DNA of 48,900 bases, taken from the NCBI GenBank assembly GCA_002812745.2, contig NCSJ02000318.1:1-48900 (forward strand). Reading direction: 5' to 3'. The DNA is from Scytalidium lignicola. Its lineage: Eukaryota > Ascomycota > Leotiomycetes. The notes below the pieces were generated by a model. It ran no database searches, was not told where the DNA came from, and saw nothing but the letters and a program-made list of their open reading frames with translations. The first letter of the stretch is position 1, and the number at the start of each line of letters is the position of its first letter. Shown here piece by piece: positions 12,651 through 24,692 of this stretch. The position numbers were made by a program, and so were the translations under genes.

Positions 12651-14736
12651 TAAAGTTAAGAAAAAGCAAAGAAGACCTAGAAGGCTAGTAACTACCTTGT
12701 AGTAAAGGTGATTAATGTACTTTAAGTAATTTTTCATAAAGTATAACATAAAACATAATTGTAAGAAAGAAAATGCTATAAGACAACAGTTTGAATTCAT
12801 CTAAAATACACTTAGCTAAAAACCTAACACCAACTTAATACTAACTAAGTAGGAGACTAGCTTCAGCCTTACAAGGTAAGCAAAGAGAGAAACTGAATGC
12901 TTAAGCTCTAACCTTGTGAGGGGTAAACAAGAGAAGAGTAAGAGCTATGCCTTGTTATCATTACTATCATCTTCATCATTACCTTCATTATCAAAGGGCT
13001 CTTCTACCTTAGGATATTATCCTTTGATTAACATTTACTTAACAACAGTTATACAAGTAACTTACTACTTTATTATAATCTATACAAAGACCTTTTACTT
13101 CTTTAAAAAAGACTTGCTATATTCTTAAACACCTTCTCCAATGAATGACCTAATAACTTTAATGCTAGAATACTTTTCTCTTTTTACTTGGCTAACTCTT
13201 CTTACTTGAGTTCTTGAAGACATAAGGAAGGCATACTTTTGGAATTCTTAATGAATTGAAAGCTTTTCAAAACAGCTACTTATATTACCTTGACATTATC
13301 CTAACATTAAGTTAATAAGAGTTTAGTATTAGCAATAACCATTATATCGAAACTTATGTCAAGAATGTTGTTATACACAACAATAACAGTATAAAGTACT
13401 TTGCTTTACACTTTTAACAAACTAATTAACTAGTAAGAGGTTAACAAATAACTAACTATCAATTCACAAGAACAAACAAAGAAAGAAGGATATGCTTACC
13501 AAAAGACAAGCCTTATTATTCTGCTTACAATATGAACATTTTGAAGATTAGCCTATAGAACATTAGCCAAGCAATTGCATAACAATAGCAAAGTAATTAC
13601 ACAACAATAATCATAACTTACTGGTATCATCTGCATATTGTTACAGAACACCAACTTTCCACCTAAACAAATTATAAAGACATTGTTGACATAGTACTTC
13701 TTTATCAATAAGAACAAGAGGTTCAGTGTTTACTAGTACTATCATAAGAACTTAATAGGAGGTTAACAAGTGTTATAACTAAAGTTAAGCAAGAGTATAA
13801 GAAGAAAGAAGAGATATCCTAAAGCTAAGTGAAAGGTATAAGGCAAGCTGAATTGGAGAATCAAGAAAGAGTATAACAAAGAGCAAGTTATAACTTAGCA
13901 AGAGACAATTCTACTATATGATTCCTGGAGAAAAGAAGTAATAGCTAAACAAAGGTGAAGGTAGGAAAACAAGCTAAATTAGAAGATTAAAGAGGAGTAT
14001 AGCAAAGAGTAAACTATAACTTAGCAAGAGACAATTTTACTTGAGGAATCTTGATAAACAAAGGTAAAAAAAAAAAGAAATATAATAGAAGGAAGGATAA
14101 CAAGAAAGTTACAGCTTAATAAGAATTATACTAGTAGAAAGTCATAAGAACATAATAAAGTTCTTCAAAAAGAAAGGTAATACTAACAATTATTAGTTGA
14201 TACTTAGAAAAAGAAGTAAAATCAAAGGAGAGAACACTTACTTAAATGAACATATACAATAGCCTAAAGCTTAAAGAATATTATTATTAAGGCTTTTCTT
14301 AATAAGTATATTTAACATAATAAAACTACATTAAAAGAGTAAGAACAATAATATCCTTATTACAAGGCTTGATGATTGTTCACAGCTACTTAATTACAAG
14401 CAAGTTATAATCTAGAAAAGAAGTTTACAATAAGAGCAAGATGTTCGACTCTTAGCCTTACTATAACTTGCAACATTAAATTAAAAGAATAAAGAAAGAT
14501 CTCTAAAGCCTAGCAAGAAGTTTACTAGAACTTTATTATAAGGTTAATATTAAAAGATATCTTGTGTTTACTGAAATGACAAACATACTAAGGTGTTAAG
14601 GCCAAGAGTATTAAGTTTAGCACTCTTTGTCTAGAGTCTAATTGTAGAATAAGAGAGTACTATGTTCTATCATTGCATCTTAACAAATAGTACAATTATA
14701 ACTTCTAAGGACAAGAGCTTAAAAGGAAGGAGATAT
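12651..14736 (+). other. extra 3' region of family B, no known gene
   Basis: About 2.1 kb between the chromodomain and the 3' LTR, longer than Gypsy elements usually need. A 70-codon serine-rich open stretch lies at 12916-13128. Near 13837-13915 and 13961-14041 two roughly 80-bp imperfect direct repeats, about 124 bp apart, both encode a RVxQRxxYNLARDN-like segment broken by stops. This may be an additional reading frame or captured DNA. I recognise no domain. Confidence 0.4.
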
Positions 14737-15003
14737 TGTTAAGGCCTTAGTACACTAATCACATGAAGAAGGGAAAAGGATAGTAGTCTAAGTCCTAGCC
14801 ACTCCTTAGCTGCTGACTCCCATTTATAAAAAGAGGGGTTTCCCCTTCTTTTTAACAAGAGTCAAAGATCAATCTTGTAATTTTAGAAGAGCACCGAGTT
14901 TTAAAGCGAATCTACACCTAATCAACTGCTATCTTATTGCTAATCTCTTATTATGTTTCAGCCTCCTGGTCTCTCTTCACTCTACATACGGATACCCCTG
15001 ACA
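14737..15003 (+). repeat. 3' LTR, family B
   Basis: A 267-bp partner of 7387-7654, from TGTTAAGGCC to CCCCTGACA, preceded by the purine-rich tract AAAAGGAAGGAGATAT. It keeps more C and G than its partner (for example GCACCGAG and ACCTAATC), so it has suffered less C-to-T change. Confidence 0.85.
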
Positions 15004-17025
15004 TAAAGAGTAATATCTTAGATAACTTTACTTATATCTTTAAAGTTATTATAAAGTTATATTACTTTAAACAAAAACCAAATTAGAAATTCAATTCTTT
15101 CTTAGACAATTATAAGAATATTAAGTTAAAATTATTAAAGTACTTACTTAAGGGGTATTAAGTATATAATCTCTTAAACAAACTCTGACTAAAGTTAAGA
15201 AAGTAAATTATATCTTAAAGTATATTAATTATTAAGATGAAGTTGATTAACATAGTATAAAAGGCTGAAATGTTAATTATAATTTAGAGAAGAGGTATTA
15301 TAACAAAAAGTATAGTTATAATTAATTAACTAAGAAATTAAAGTAAATAAATAAGTTAAATGAATAAGACTTTAAGTATGTTTTAAGTAAACTAAACTTC
15401 TTTAACATAAAAAGTAATAATTGTTAATGTTATTCCTCTTAATAACTAATTAGTAATAAAGAAAGGAAGAGTTATTAGATTATTACTTTTTAAGGTTTAA
15501 TGTTATTAATATAAGAAATTAAGTTATTATATTAATAATTGCCTTTAAACATCTAATGTGAATACTATACTATTAAGTAAAAGAGTAATAATTACTTAAT
15601 AAGAAGATAAACACTTTTCAAGATGGTTAAAAGTAAGAGTTTCTCTTTAACTTAAAAGGAAATAAGTAATAAGGATAACCTTATTAAATATAAGGTTAAA
15701 TTTGAATATTGTACATTATTGTCTTTTATCAAACAAAGTAATAAAGAAGGTTAGTTAATACTTAAGAATAAGATAATTCTACAGAGAAAATGTTCTTACT
15801 TATAAAACTTTGGATATTATAACTTGTATTATTAATAACTAAGGACTTAAGAAGATAAAATATTATAACTTTATAATAATTAAGTTTGATAAATATGAAA
15901 TTATATTAAGAAAGTTATAGTATAATAATGTAAAGTTATAAGTTATTTATTATAAGGAAGACATTTAAGTATTTTCTCTTTAAGAGTAATATTTATTATT
16001 AATCATTATAAAAAGACAACTTTAAAAANGTTAGTTGTATAATTAAGTATACTATGGTTTTAGTTAGAATAATTCTTATTCTTTTAGAATTGTAAGAGAA
16101 TACTAGTAAAGAAGTTAGTAGAACATAACTTGTTATATTGTTAAAATATAATAATTACTTAAATGTCTTTAATACAGACTTAATTAGAATTTTACCCTCT
16201 TATACCTCTTTAGAGTATTGTATTAACCTAGAAGAAGGATAAACTTTACTTTAAGGACTTATTTATACTTTAGCTGAAGATAAGCTTATAATGCTTTATG
16301 ATTACTTAGAAGTTATTATATAAAAAGGATAAATTTGACCTTTAATTAGTTTAACAAGAGCTTTTATATTATTTATACTTAAGCTAAGAGACAAGTTATA
16401 ACTTTACATTGATTACTAAAGATTGAACAAGATTATTAAGAAGAATTACATTATATTACCCTTAATTTCAGAAATCATTAGTTGATTATCTGAGGTTAAA
16501 TAGTTTACTAAGTTGGATTTGAAAGATGCTTATTATTAAACATGTATTTACAAGGGAGATAAGTAGAAAACAATGTTTAGAACTAAGTATAAACACTTTA
16601 AATATCTTATTATGTTATTTGGACTTTTAAATATATTAACTATCTTCTAAACATATATCAATTAAGTATTAACAAGTTTAATCAACATCATTTATATTAT
16701 ATATCTTAATAATATCTTAATTTATACAAAGGACAAGCAGTTATATATGTAAGTTGTTTGTAATATACTAGTTAGGTTATAGTAATAAAACCTTTATGTA
16801 AACTTGGAGAAATGTACATTCTATTCTTAGACAATTACCTTTTTAAGCTTTATAATTACCTTTAAAGGTATAAGTATAAAGAAAGAACATATTATAACTA
16901 TTATTAAGTGGTTAAAACCTAGAAGTGTAAAAGATATACAGATCTTTCTTAACTTTACTAAGTTTTATTATTAGTTTATTAAAGGTTATTCAAAGGTTAT
17001 TATATTATTAATAAATATATTGAAG
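15004..17025 (+). pseudogene. second family B copy, gag to RNase H, without head or tail
   Basis: Aligns colinearly with 8294-10317 over about 2.02 kb with mostly transition differences. It includes a Gag zinc-knuckle relic (about 15500) and the RT active site, here YLNN (16702-16713) instead of YFDD, so both catalytic Asp codons have become Asn. It begins immediately after an LTR, about 640 bp into the internal region relative to the first copy, and ends exactly where the family A LTR at 17026 starts. The missing head and tail are not elsewhere in the window. Confidence 0.8.
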
Positions 17026-17385
17026 TGTTACAAGATTGACTGAACAAGCTAATTAGTGTAAGCCTGAGGCTTGGTACACAACAGGTATGCATAGAGAACT
17101 TAACAATTAAGGGGTTATGTGATTAGGATTATAAGATCAGAATAATCCATTGATCTAGGAGCCTGGATCAAGGGATCAGAGTAATCCAATGATCTAGTTG
17201 TATTTCATTATTTATATAAGTATACTATAAGAACATAAGAGTAGACTCTTTGTGTTCAACCTAAATACATTACTAGATCCTGCTTTTAACTTAGTCACCT
17301 GCTTGTATATCATACATTTTCATTGTCCTTGAACATCTACCTTATCCTTACTATCTAATGACCTGGATAATGTAGTTTTGTAACA
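17026..17385 (+). repeat. LTR, family A, at the 5' side of copy 2
   Basis: A 360-bp LTR with TGTTA / TAACA ends. It abuts the truncated family B copy. Its U3 matches the LTR at 1082 (GATCAGAATAATCC-type words) better than its presumed partner at 23827. Confidence 0.85.
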
Positions 17386-17399
17386 TTTTGAATATTACT

Positions 17400-18740
17400 T
17401 ATCTTGATAAATCAGGATTTAGAAACAGATATACCAGTAGATAACAATAACGAATAACAACTTGAAGAAGATTCTGAAGAAAGCTCTGAAGAGGAATCTG
17501 AAAAGAAATCTAAGGAAATATCTGAAGAAAGTTCAGAAGATAACTTTGAAGAAGACCAAGGTAAGAACTAGACTATCAAGGAAATTAACATCCAAGGAGG
17601 AATGTTAAAAGAAGTTGTTATGTTGTTAAAGTAACTTATTAGGTTAACAGAAGGATTAATTGTTAGAGAATTATTAAAAGTTATAAAAAAGAAATTAACA
17701 TCTTTATTACCTAAACTTGACCTAGAATTAATACTAAGAGTTCTAAGTCTAGACTTTGATCTAGACTTTGAACTAGAAAGTAACGTTGAACAAGCTTTAA
17801 TAATAACATCTAAAGAAGTCAAAATCATTAGACCAAACTTGTTTTATAAGGATAAAAAGAAGCTAAAAGTATATCTTGCTTAAATAAGAACTTATTTAGT
17901 ATTAAATAATCACTTATTACCTAGAAATACATATAAGGTTTTATAAGCATTAATATACTTAAGAAAAGTAGTCAAAACTTGGTTTTAACCTTTTAAAGAC
18001 AAATAGTTCATGATGAATAGAGGAATGATGAACTAAGAGATAATCAATATCCTTATAAGTTAGGAAAATTACACAGGAGAACTTAAATGCTTGTATGAGG
18101 ATATTGACGAAAAAAAGGAATACTGAAAAATGATTAGCTCACCTTAAGCAAACTAAAAGTCTTAATGAATATACAATACTTTATTGTTAGTATATAATAT
18201 TAATTAACTAAGAAGAAGAAGTACATATACATTAGTATAAGACCAGATTGAAGGACTCCATCAAAGAAGAATTGTACCAACAGCTTATAGTTATTATATT
18301 TAATACTCTTGTTAACTTGTCTATCAAAATCAAGAATGAACAATATAAGATGATCTTGGACAAAAAGAGTAGATCTTATTTCAACAGAAAGAAGACTAAT
18401 AACAAGAAGGATTAAGGAGATCTTATGAAGTTGAATGCTATGAAAAAAGGAAAAACATTTAAGGGTAAAGGAAGAAAGTACTTTAAAAGGAAAAGTAAAA
18501 AGGGGAATTCCTTTAGAATTTCCCTTGAGGAACTTAACAAAAGAAGAAAGAACAAGTTATGTTTTAAGTGTAAACTTCTTAAACATATAGTAAATACTTA
18601 TAAGAAGGACAATAAGTCAAATACAATAGTTAAAATCAAAGTTATAAGAATCTTAAGAATTATAGATATTCTGTCCAAGTCATCAGAAGAGAAAAGCTTG
18701 AACAAAGAAGGAAACTCTTCAGAAGAGAAAGAGGAATAAC
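17400..18740 (+). pseudogene. gag relic of family A
   Basis: Starts with a Glu/Ser-rich acidic stretch (17411-17580). Near its end an unbroken 104-codon stretch (18425-18739) holds a Lys/Arg-rich block and then a nucleocapsid knuckle: Cys46, Cys49, His54 of that stretch, with Tyr59 where the last Cys should be. The spacing CX2CX4HX4(C) is exact, so a TGT-to-TAT type change has destroyed zinc binding. The acidic head and basic nucleic-acid-binding tail are typical of Gypsy Gag. Confidence 0.7.
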
Positions 18741-19699
18741 AGAATTTGATAATTATACCAGAAATCACTATTAAAACTAATGTAGATGAAATGGTAATAG
18801 TAAGAATCCTAAAAACAAGTTCTGTATTAATGAAAAGGACTCAGTGTAGAGGACACCCTCAAAATCAAGAGGAGGTTGTTAGCCTAAATAGATAGAGATC
18901 TATACTAAGAGTCAGTAGAATCTAGATGATCATACTAGTAGAGTTTAAGGTTATACCAACAGAATAATATCCTGTTTTTGGAGAATTATTAGTCTTGAAG
19001 TATTATCTCATGATTAACATAAGAAGACTAAGAGGATGAGAAATCCTGGACAGAAGTTAACTTTATAGAACTGTATAATAAGAGGAAGTAATTGTTGAAG
19101 AATAAGAACTCAATCTCAAAGATCTTGCTTTAGTTTATAAGACTAACCTACAAAGCATTATCATAAAGAAAAGATTACATGAAATCCTCTTATTAGTAAA
19201 AANGAACTAAAATCCAAGACAACTTCGACTAAATGCCTAAAGAAGCTTGGATAATAATTGAAGAAGAGTTAAGTTATATTGTATAAAGAAGATATAATAT
19301 ATAATATAAAGAACTCTTAATAATAATCTACTAGTAAGATTGATTAAAAGTTAAAACTTAGTATAAGGAAATCTAGGGATTAAGAAAATCAATAGAACAA
19401 TTGCCTGAAGCTGAATAGTATTATACTTAACAAGCATAAAGAGAACTAGTGGAAATTGTTGTTGAACAAGCTAATTAAAACATAAAAGTATTACTTACAG
19501 TTAATGAACTAGAAGAAGATTCACTACCTTTAAAGCTACTTATTGTACTGCTAAAGGAGGATAAGATAAGTCAAAGGATTAACTAACAATTCAACCAAGA
19601 AGTAATAATATACCTTTTGAATTTTATAAGAAGAATTCTTATAATAAGTAATGTTTCTATCACTAAGATAAAGGAATGTCTTGGAAATGAAATAACAGA

Positions 19700-22600
19700 A
19701 TAAGTATAAAATGCACAAATATTCATGAACAATAAAAGCCAAGATGGACTAAGACTAAGAAACCTTGTTAAAAGACAAATAGTACTCTTTGAAGAATTAG
19801 AGGAAAATGCTGAAGATTTAAAGATTAGTAACAACATGTTGGTTAACAATACTAGAAACATCAATCTTTACTTTATAAACAGTAAAAGTTCATTATATAT
19901 CGATATAACACTGTGTAAAAAGCTAGTAAAAGCCTTGATCAATTCAAGAGTTAAAAANGAACTTCATCAATGAATAAGTTATAAAGTAACTTAGACTTAG
20001 CATAAGAATTAAGAACAACAATTATCTAATATTATTAGTAAATAGTACTAAGGTTCAGAAGTATATCAATGTTCAAACTTGGAACTTAGATATAAGGTAT
20101 AATAAAAGCTACCATAAGAAGATATCTTTCAATATTACAAGATTAAGGACATATCAAGTTATATTAAGAATCAAATGGATAAGGAAGTATAATCTGATAA
20201 TTGATTGAAGAATAAGTATAATTACCTTCCTAAAAGAAACTATGTCTTTAAGAGCTGTTTATATCAATAAAANCCATAAAACATATTCTTGAAGAATATT
20301 ATAAATAGTTAAANGTTATTCATAAAAAAANCCTGATGATTCAGCCTTACTTAAGTATAAATTATAAGATCATAAAATAAAGCTCAAAAAGAAGTTCAGA
20401 CTAGCATATAAANNAATTTATCAAACAACTCTTGCTGAGGATAAAGTAATAAAGAAATAGTTGTTCAAGAAAATGATATTTAAAGGTTTGTACAAAGAAA
20501 GTTATAACAAAGCTAAAGTATTATTATATTATACAAAGAAAGGAAATGATTTATTAGGATAACCTTATAATGATTATAAACACTTAAATAATAATATTAA
20601 GAAAGACTAATATCCTTTACCATTAATAAATTCAATAATAAATAAGTTAAAGGGAATTATTATATTTATTAAGTTAAACTTATGGTTAACATTTAATCTG
20701 GTTAAGATTAAGAAAGGTAACAAGTAGAAAGTTGTTATTTAAACAAAATACAGATTATTTAAGCTATTGGTTATAACATTTAGTATAACTAATACTTTAA
20801 CAATACAACAATGAATAATAAACTATGTATTGAAAAAANTACTTAGAGAAATTTATAATAGTATATCTTGATAATATAATTGTTTATTTAAAGAGTATAG
20901 AAGAATATAAAAAAGTATATCAAGCTTATTCTAAAAGTGTTATAAGAAACAGGATTATATTACAAACTGATAAAGTACAAATTCTATAAAGAATAAGTTT
21001 AGTTCTTAAGATATTGTATTTTTAAAGAAAGAATAAAATCTCTTGATAATAAGATTCAGTCAATTAAAGAATAAGAATCATCTAAGACTATTAAGTAATT
21101 ACAGAATTTCTTAAGGTTAACTAATTATTACTAAAGATTTATAAAGGATTATTTTAAAATCTCTGTACTATTGACTGAACTCACAAAGAAAGACTAAGTT
21201 TATGAATAGAATAACATTATAAAAGAAGCATTCTAAAGTATTAAAAATACTTTTATAAAAGGAAGTTTCTTAAGAATCTTCAATTTAAAGAAAGGAATAA
21301 AAATCAAAACTAATACCTCTAATGTAATATTAAGAGTTATACTATCACAATTACAATAAATTAGTAAATAACATTACTAAGTACTATTAACATTTTGGTT
21401 AAGAAAGTTGAACATTATAAAAAGAAATTATTAAACATTGGATAAGGAAATGTTAATTATTATAAAAGCTTTAAAGTATTAAAGAGTATATACTGTTAAA
21501 TCCAATAAAACAGTGGATATACTTTCAGATTACTATAACCTTTTATACTTTATAACAACTAAGTAATTAAATGCAAGACAAGTATAATAAGTAGAGAAGT
21601 TATCTGAGTATAATTTTAAGATTACTTATGTTAAGGGTAAAGACAATGAAAGAGTAAATACTTTAAACTGAAAACCTGAGTATTCAGTTAAAAAGAAAGA
21701 AGAAAGTAAACTAATATTAAAAGAGGATAAAGATGAATTCTTAGTATATAATAAAAGACAACTTATAATTATTATAACAATAACAAATAAGTATTAAGCT
21801 GATCAAATCAGAGAAGTAACTAAAAAGGAAAAGGAAGAGAATACTTTATTAAATATGATTAAGGACAAGTAAGATAAAATTAAAGACATTTAGTATAAAA
21901 ACAAGAAGTTATATATACTAACAAAATTAATAAAAGAGTTTATTAGAGAATAGTATAATTTGTTATACAATGAACATATAAGAATAACTTAATATTATTA
22001 TCAAATCAATAAGGATTACTTTATTATAAAATTACAGTTAATAGTTAAGAAAGTAATCATAGAATACAAAATTTATAAGAAGGCTAAGAATCCAAGAAAG
22101 AAGCCTTGAAGACAATTATACTTTATACAAATACTTGATAATCTATAAAAATTAATCAGATAAGATTTTATCATGAAATTACTAGTTTTTATAAATTATA
22201 TAATAAAGGTTAAGTATAACTTTATCTTTGTAATAACTGAACATTATACTAAGTTTATAATCTTTAAACTGTTCAAGAAGACTTAAGGAGTATAAGAGAT
22301 AATTGATATATTCTTACAAAGAGTAATATCTTAATAAGAAGTACTAAAACAGATAATCTTAGATAAAAATACAAGATTTGTATTTAAGTTTTAAGAAACA
22401 TTAATAATAAGAATAAGAGTTAAGAGAAAATTATCAATAATGTAATATTTACAAATTAATAAACAAATAAAANCATTTGAATATGTAATTAGAAGGATAC
22501 TTAAGATATTATATCAATTATGATCAAGACAATTAAATTGATTATTTGCTAATAACAGAAATGTTATACAATGGTATACTATATGAATTAATTAAAATTN

Positions 22601-23230
22601 ACTTTATTNTATNCAAATTATAGACAAGAACCAGAAGGGTTTTACATTAGACTAGAATTAGAGTTTACAAGTAAATCAACAGAGATCTGTACAAAGCAAA
22701 TAGAAGAAATACAAGAAAAGATCAGAAACTCACTTTAATACATGAAAGAAAGAATGAAGAAGTATTACAATTATAAACACTTGATAGAACTAGTATACAA
22801 GAAAGGGAATAAAGTTTATCTTCTTAAAAAAAATATTAAAACAACAAGACTAAGTGATAAATTAGACTAGGTAAAGATAAGATTATATGAAATTAAAGAA
22901 GTTTATAAACTTTTAACATATAAATTGAAATTATTAGCAATAGTTAAAATATATCTTGTTTTTTATATTTTACTTCTTAAACTAATACTTGAGAATGCTT
23001 AAATGTTAATATTAGAAGAAGTTAATCTGGAAAGAAAATACAAAGTTGAGAAAATTATTAGTTATAGAATGCATTATGAGAAATTATAATACTTGGTTAA
23101 ATGGATAGGATATCCAGAAAGTAAGAATGAATAAGAACTTACTTTTAATCTCATGAGCTATGAGGAGTTATTAGAAGGATATCATTGAACTTATCCTAGA
23201 ATGGATTTCTAAGTAATAGAATTACAAAGT
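19700..23230 (+). pseudogene. pol relic of family A (PR-RT-RNase H-IN-chromodomain)
   Basis: An unbroken 82-codon stretch (19725-19973) contains a decayed protease site (ALINSR where ALIDSG is expected). RT follows: YPLPLINSI (about 20610), IKLNLW for KLDL, and the active site YLDN (20864-20875) with the second Asp lost. RNase H lies near 21290-21660 (YNFKITYVKGKDN), integrase about 21950-22720, and a chromodomain about 23035-23215 (VEKIISYRMHYEKL, YLVKWIGYPES, then ELLEGYH). The chromodomain keeps an intact YLVKW core. No working protein is possible. Confidence 0.8.
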
Positions 23231-23826
23231 CAGAAAGGAAGAGGTCAACAGTAGAAGAAGAAGCCTTATTTGCATAAGCAGAACATAACTCTTCAGACAG
23301 TTTCTCTTGTCTTTCTTTCTCTTTTACAATGTTAAGTTTGTTTAAATACTTCAGGTTATAATAAGCTATCTTATTCTTTTGCTGTTGAAGAAAAGCCTAT
23401 TACTTTTGTAAACAAAGGATTTTGGCTATAACTTCTTCTTCTTCTGCTTATAGTCTGTCCATGGATTTTTCCAAAGACTCTTAGTCCTAAGAATGTAAAA
23501 CGTTTTTGTCTTAGGAATCAGAGGTCATGTTATAAGAATACTTCATGTGTATACACTCAGAATACTACAAGGACTTTAAGAGGTTTACAATGTACTTTCG
23601 ATTCTCCTTAGAACAATAAGAACAAGGATTCATACTGTCCTTAGTGTTCTTAATAATTAAAGCAAAAATAACTTTCTCTCTTTTCTTTCTCTTTAGATTA
23701 GATGGAAGGAAAGGGTAAGGATGCTTTGAAGGCATAGTAAAAGAAAGGAAAGGATTAACAAAGGAATAAGATAATTCATAACGATGAGTTAAGCATTAAG
23801 GTAATGCTAATGCAAAAAGGGGATAA

Positions 23827-24169
23827 TGTTATGAGTTTTACCTAACAAGCTAATTAGTATAAGCTTGAGGCTTAGTATATAGAAGGTATACATAAAGAAC
23901 TTAACAATCAGAGGTTATATGATGGAGTCTTAAGATCCTTAGAGGACTCTAGTGGACTCCAAGGACTCCAAGAGATCCAGTTGGATTCCATTATCTATAT
24001 AAGCATACTACAAGAACATAAGAGTAAACTCTTTATGTTCAACCTAAATACATTACAAGATCTTGCCTTTGACTTAGTCATCTGCTTATATGTCATACAT
24101 TTCCATTATCCCTGAACATCTACCTTACCCTTAGCTATTCAATAACCTGGATAGCCTAGTTTTGTAACA
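23827..24169 (+). repeat. LTR, family A, 3' LTR of copy 2
   Basis: A 343-bp LTR, TGTTA..TAACA, preceded by GCAAAAAGGGGATAA. Its central part reads as GGACTC words (GAGGACTCTAGTGGACTCC), unlike the other two family A LTRs, although both ends align with them. It cuts into the hAT relic at its right. Confidence 0.85.
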
Positions 24170-24171
24170 AA

Positions 24172-24372
24172 ATTCCAGTTACTTTAGCTTTTAGTAAATG
24201 TTATTTTTCACAAGGAGCTTTAAATATAATTAAATTAAGGAATAGACTTAATAAGTCTACTTTTAATTTAATTATATGTTTAAAAAGTTGGGGAATATAT
24301 ATTGATGATATTAATCAAGAAGATTTACAAGAAAATGAATTAGAAAAAGAAATGTTAGAATTTGTTATTTAG
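24172..24372 (+). pseudogene. hAT transposase C-terminal dimerisation domain fragment
   Basis: An open 66-codon stretch ending in a natural TAG. It reads FSQGALNIIKLRNRL, then ICLKSWG, then an acidic Glu/Leu-rich tail. FSxGxxxxxKxRNRL followed by a LKSW is the signature of the hAT family C-terminal dimerisation region. The frame is intact but lacks the rest of the transposase (zinc finger, catalytic core). Its lack of stops contrasts with the retrotransposons next to it. Confidence 0.7.
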
Positions 24373-24500
24373 TTTATTAGTTATTTTATTAGTTATTTTA
24401 TTAGTTTAATTAATTTTTAAAGTATTTATATATTATAATTTTATTTAAAACTCTATGAAAAACAAGTAAAAACAAGTAATATATATATANNAATATATTA

Positions 24501-24541
24501 AAANCACGTAAAAANCACGTAAAAANCACGTAAAAAACGCG
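24501..24541. repeat. short tandem repeat, hAT subterminal
   Basis: Four tandem copies of a 10-11 bp unit (CACGTAAAAA-like, the last one ACGCGTATAA). Each of the first three has an ambiguous base beside its A run. Short subterminal repeats of this kind are common transposase-binding sites in hAT elements; that role is inferred. Confidence 0.6.
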
Positions 24542-24654
24542 TATAAATATTATTTTTAGAAAAATATTCAAACTATTCAAATAATTATTTGAATATTTAT
24601 TCAAATATTCAAATCAAATACCAAAATCCACTATTCAACTCAAATTCAACTCAA

Positions 24655-24692
24655 ATTCAAACTATTCAAATAATTATTTGAATAGTTTGAAT
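24655..24692. repeat. 38-bp perfect palindrome near the hAT terminus
   Basis: Centred on AATT at 24672-24675, with 19 bases each side pairing perfectly; the arm reads ATTCAAACTATTCAAATAA. A partial copy of the same arm lies at about 24565-24600. It could extrude as a hairpin and probably belongs to the hAT end structure. Confidence 0.75.

Larger units (their letters stand above)
7387..15003 (+). mobile_element. Ty3/Gypsy chromodomain retrotransposon, family B
   Basis: A 7.6-kb element bounded by two related LTRs (7387-7654 and 14737-15003, TGT..ACA ends). Between them, in Gypsy order on the plus strand, are Gag with a mutated zinc knuckle, an aspartic-protease tail, reverse transcriptase, RNase H, integrase and chromodomain. 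All frames are broken by stops, so the copy is dead. About 2.1 kb between chromodomain and 3' LTR is unexplained. The 5-bp flanks (AATGA left, TAAAG right) do not match, so this may not be one simple insertion. Confidence 0.85.
17026..24169 (+). mobile_element. Ty3/Gypsy chromodomain retrotransposon, family A, copy 2
   Basis: A 7.1-kb element with LTRs at 17026-17385 and 23827-24169, a polypurine tract (23814-23826) before the second LTR, a Gag with acidic head and zinc knuckle, and a pol with protease, RT, RNase H, integrase and chromodomain. All frames are broken. The flanks (TGAAG left, AAATT right) are not a target duplication, and the two LTRs differ in the middle of U3 by more than point changes, so it may be a recombinant of two insertions. 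Confidence 0.8.

Noticed and set aside
12916..13128. 70-codon serine-rich open stretch in family B
   Set aside because: Inside a dead retroelement and too short to call a gene; mentioned only as part of the unexplained 3' region.
24501..24541. Tandem CACGTAAAAA repeats as a possible CRISPR array or telomere-like repeat
   Set aside because: Units are 10-11 bp with no spacers, in a eukaryotic hAT end; not CRISPR and not a telomeric motif.
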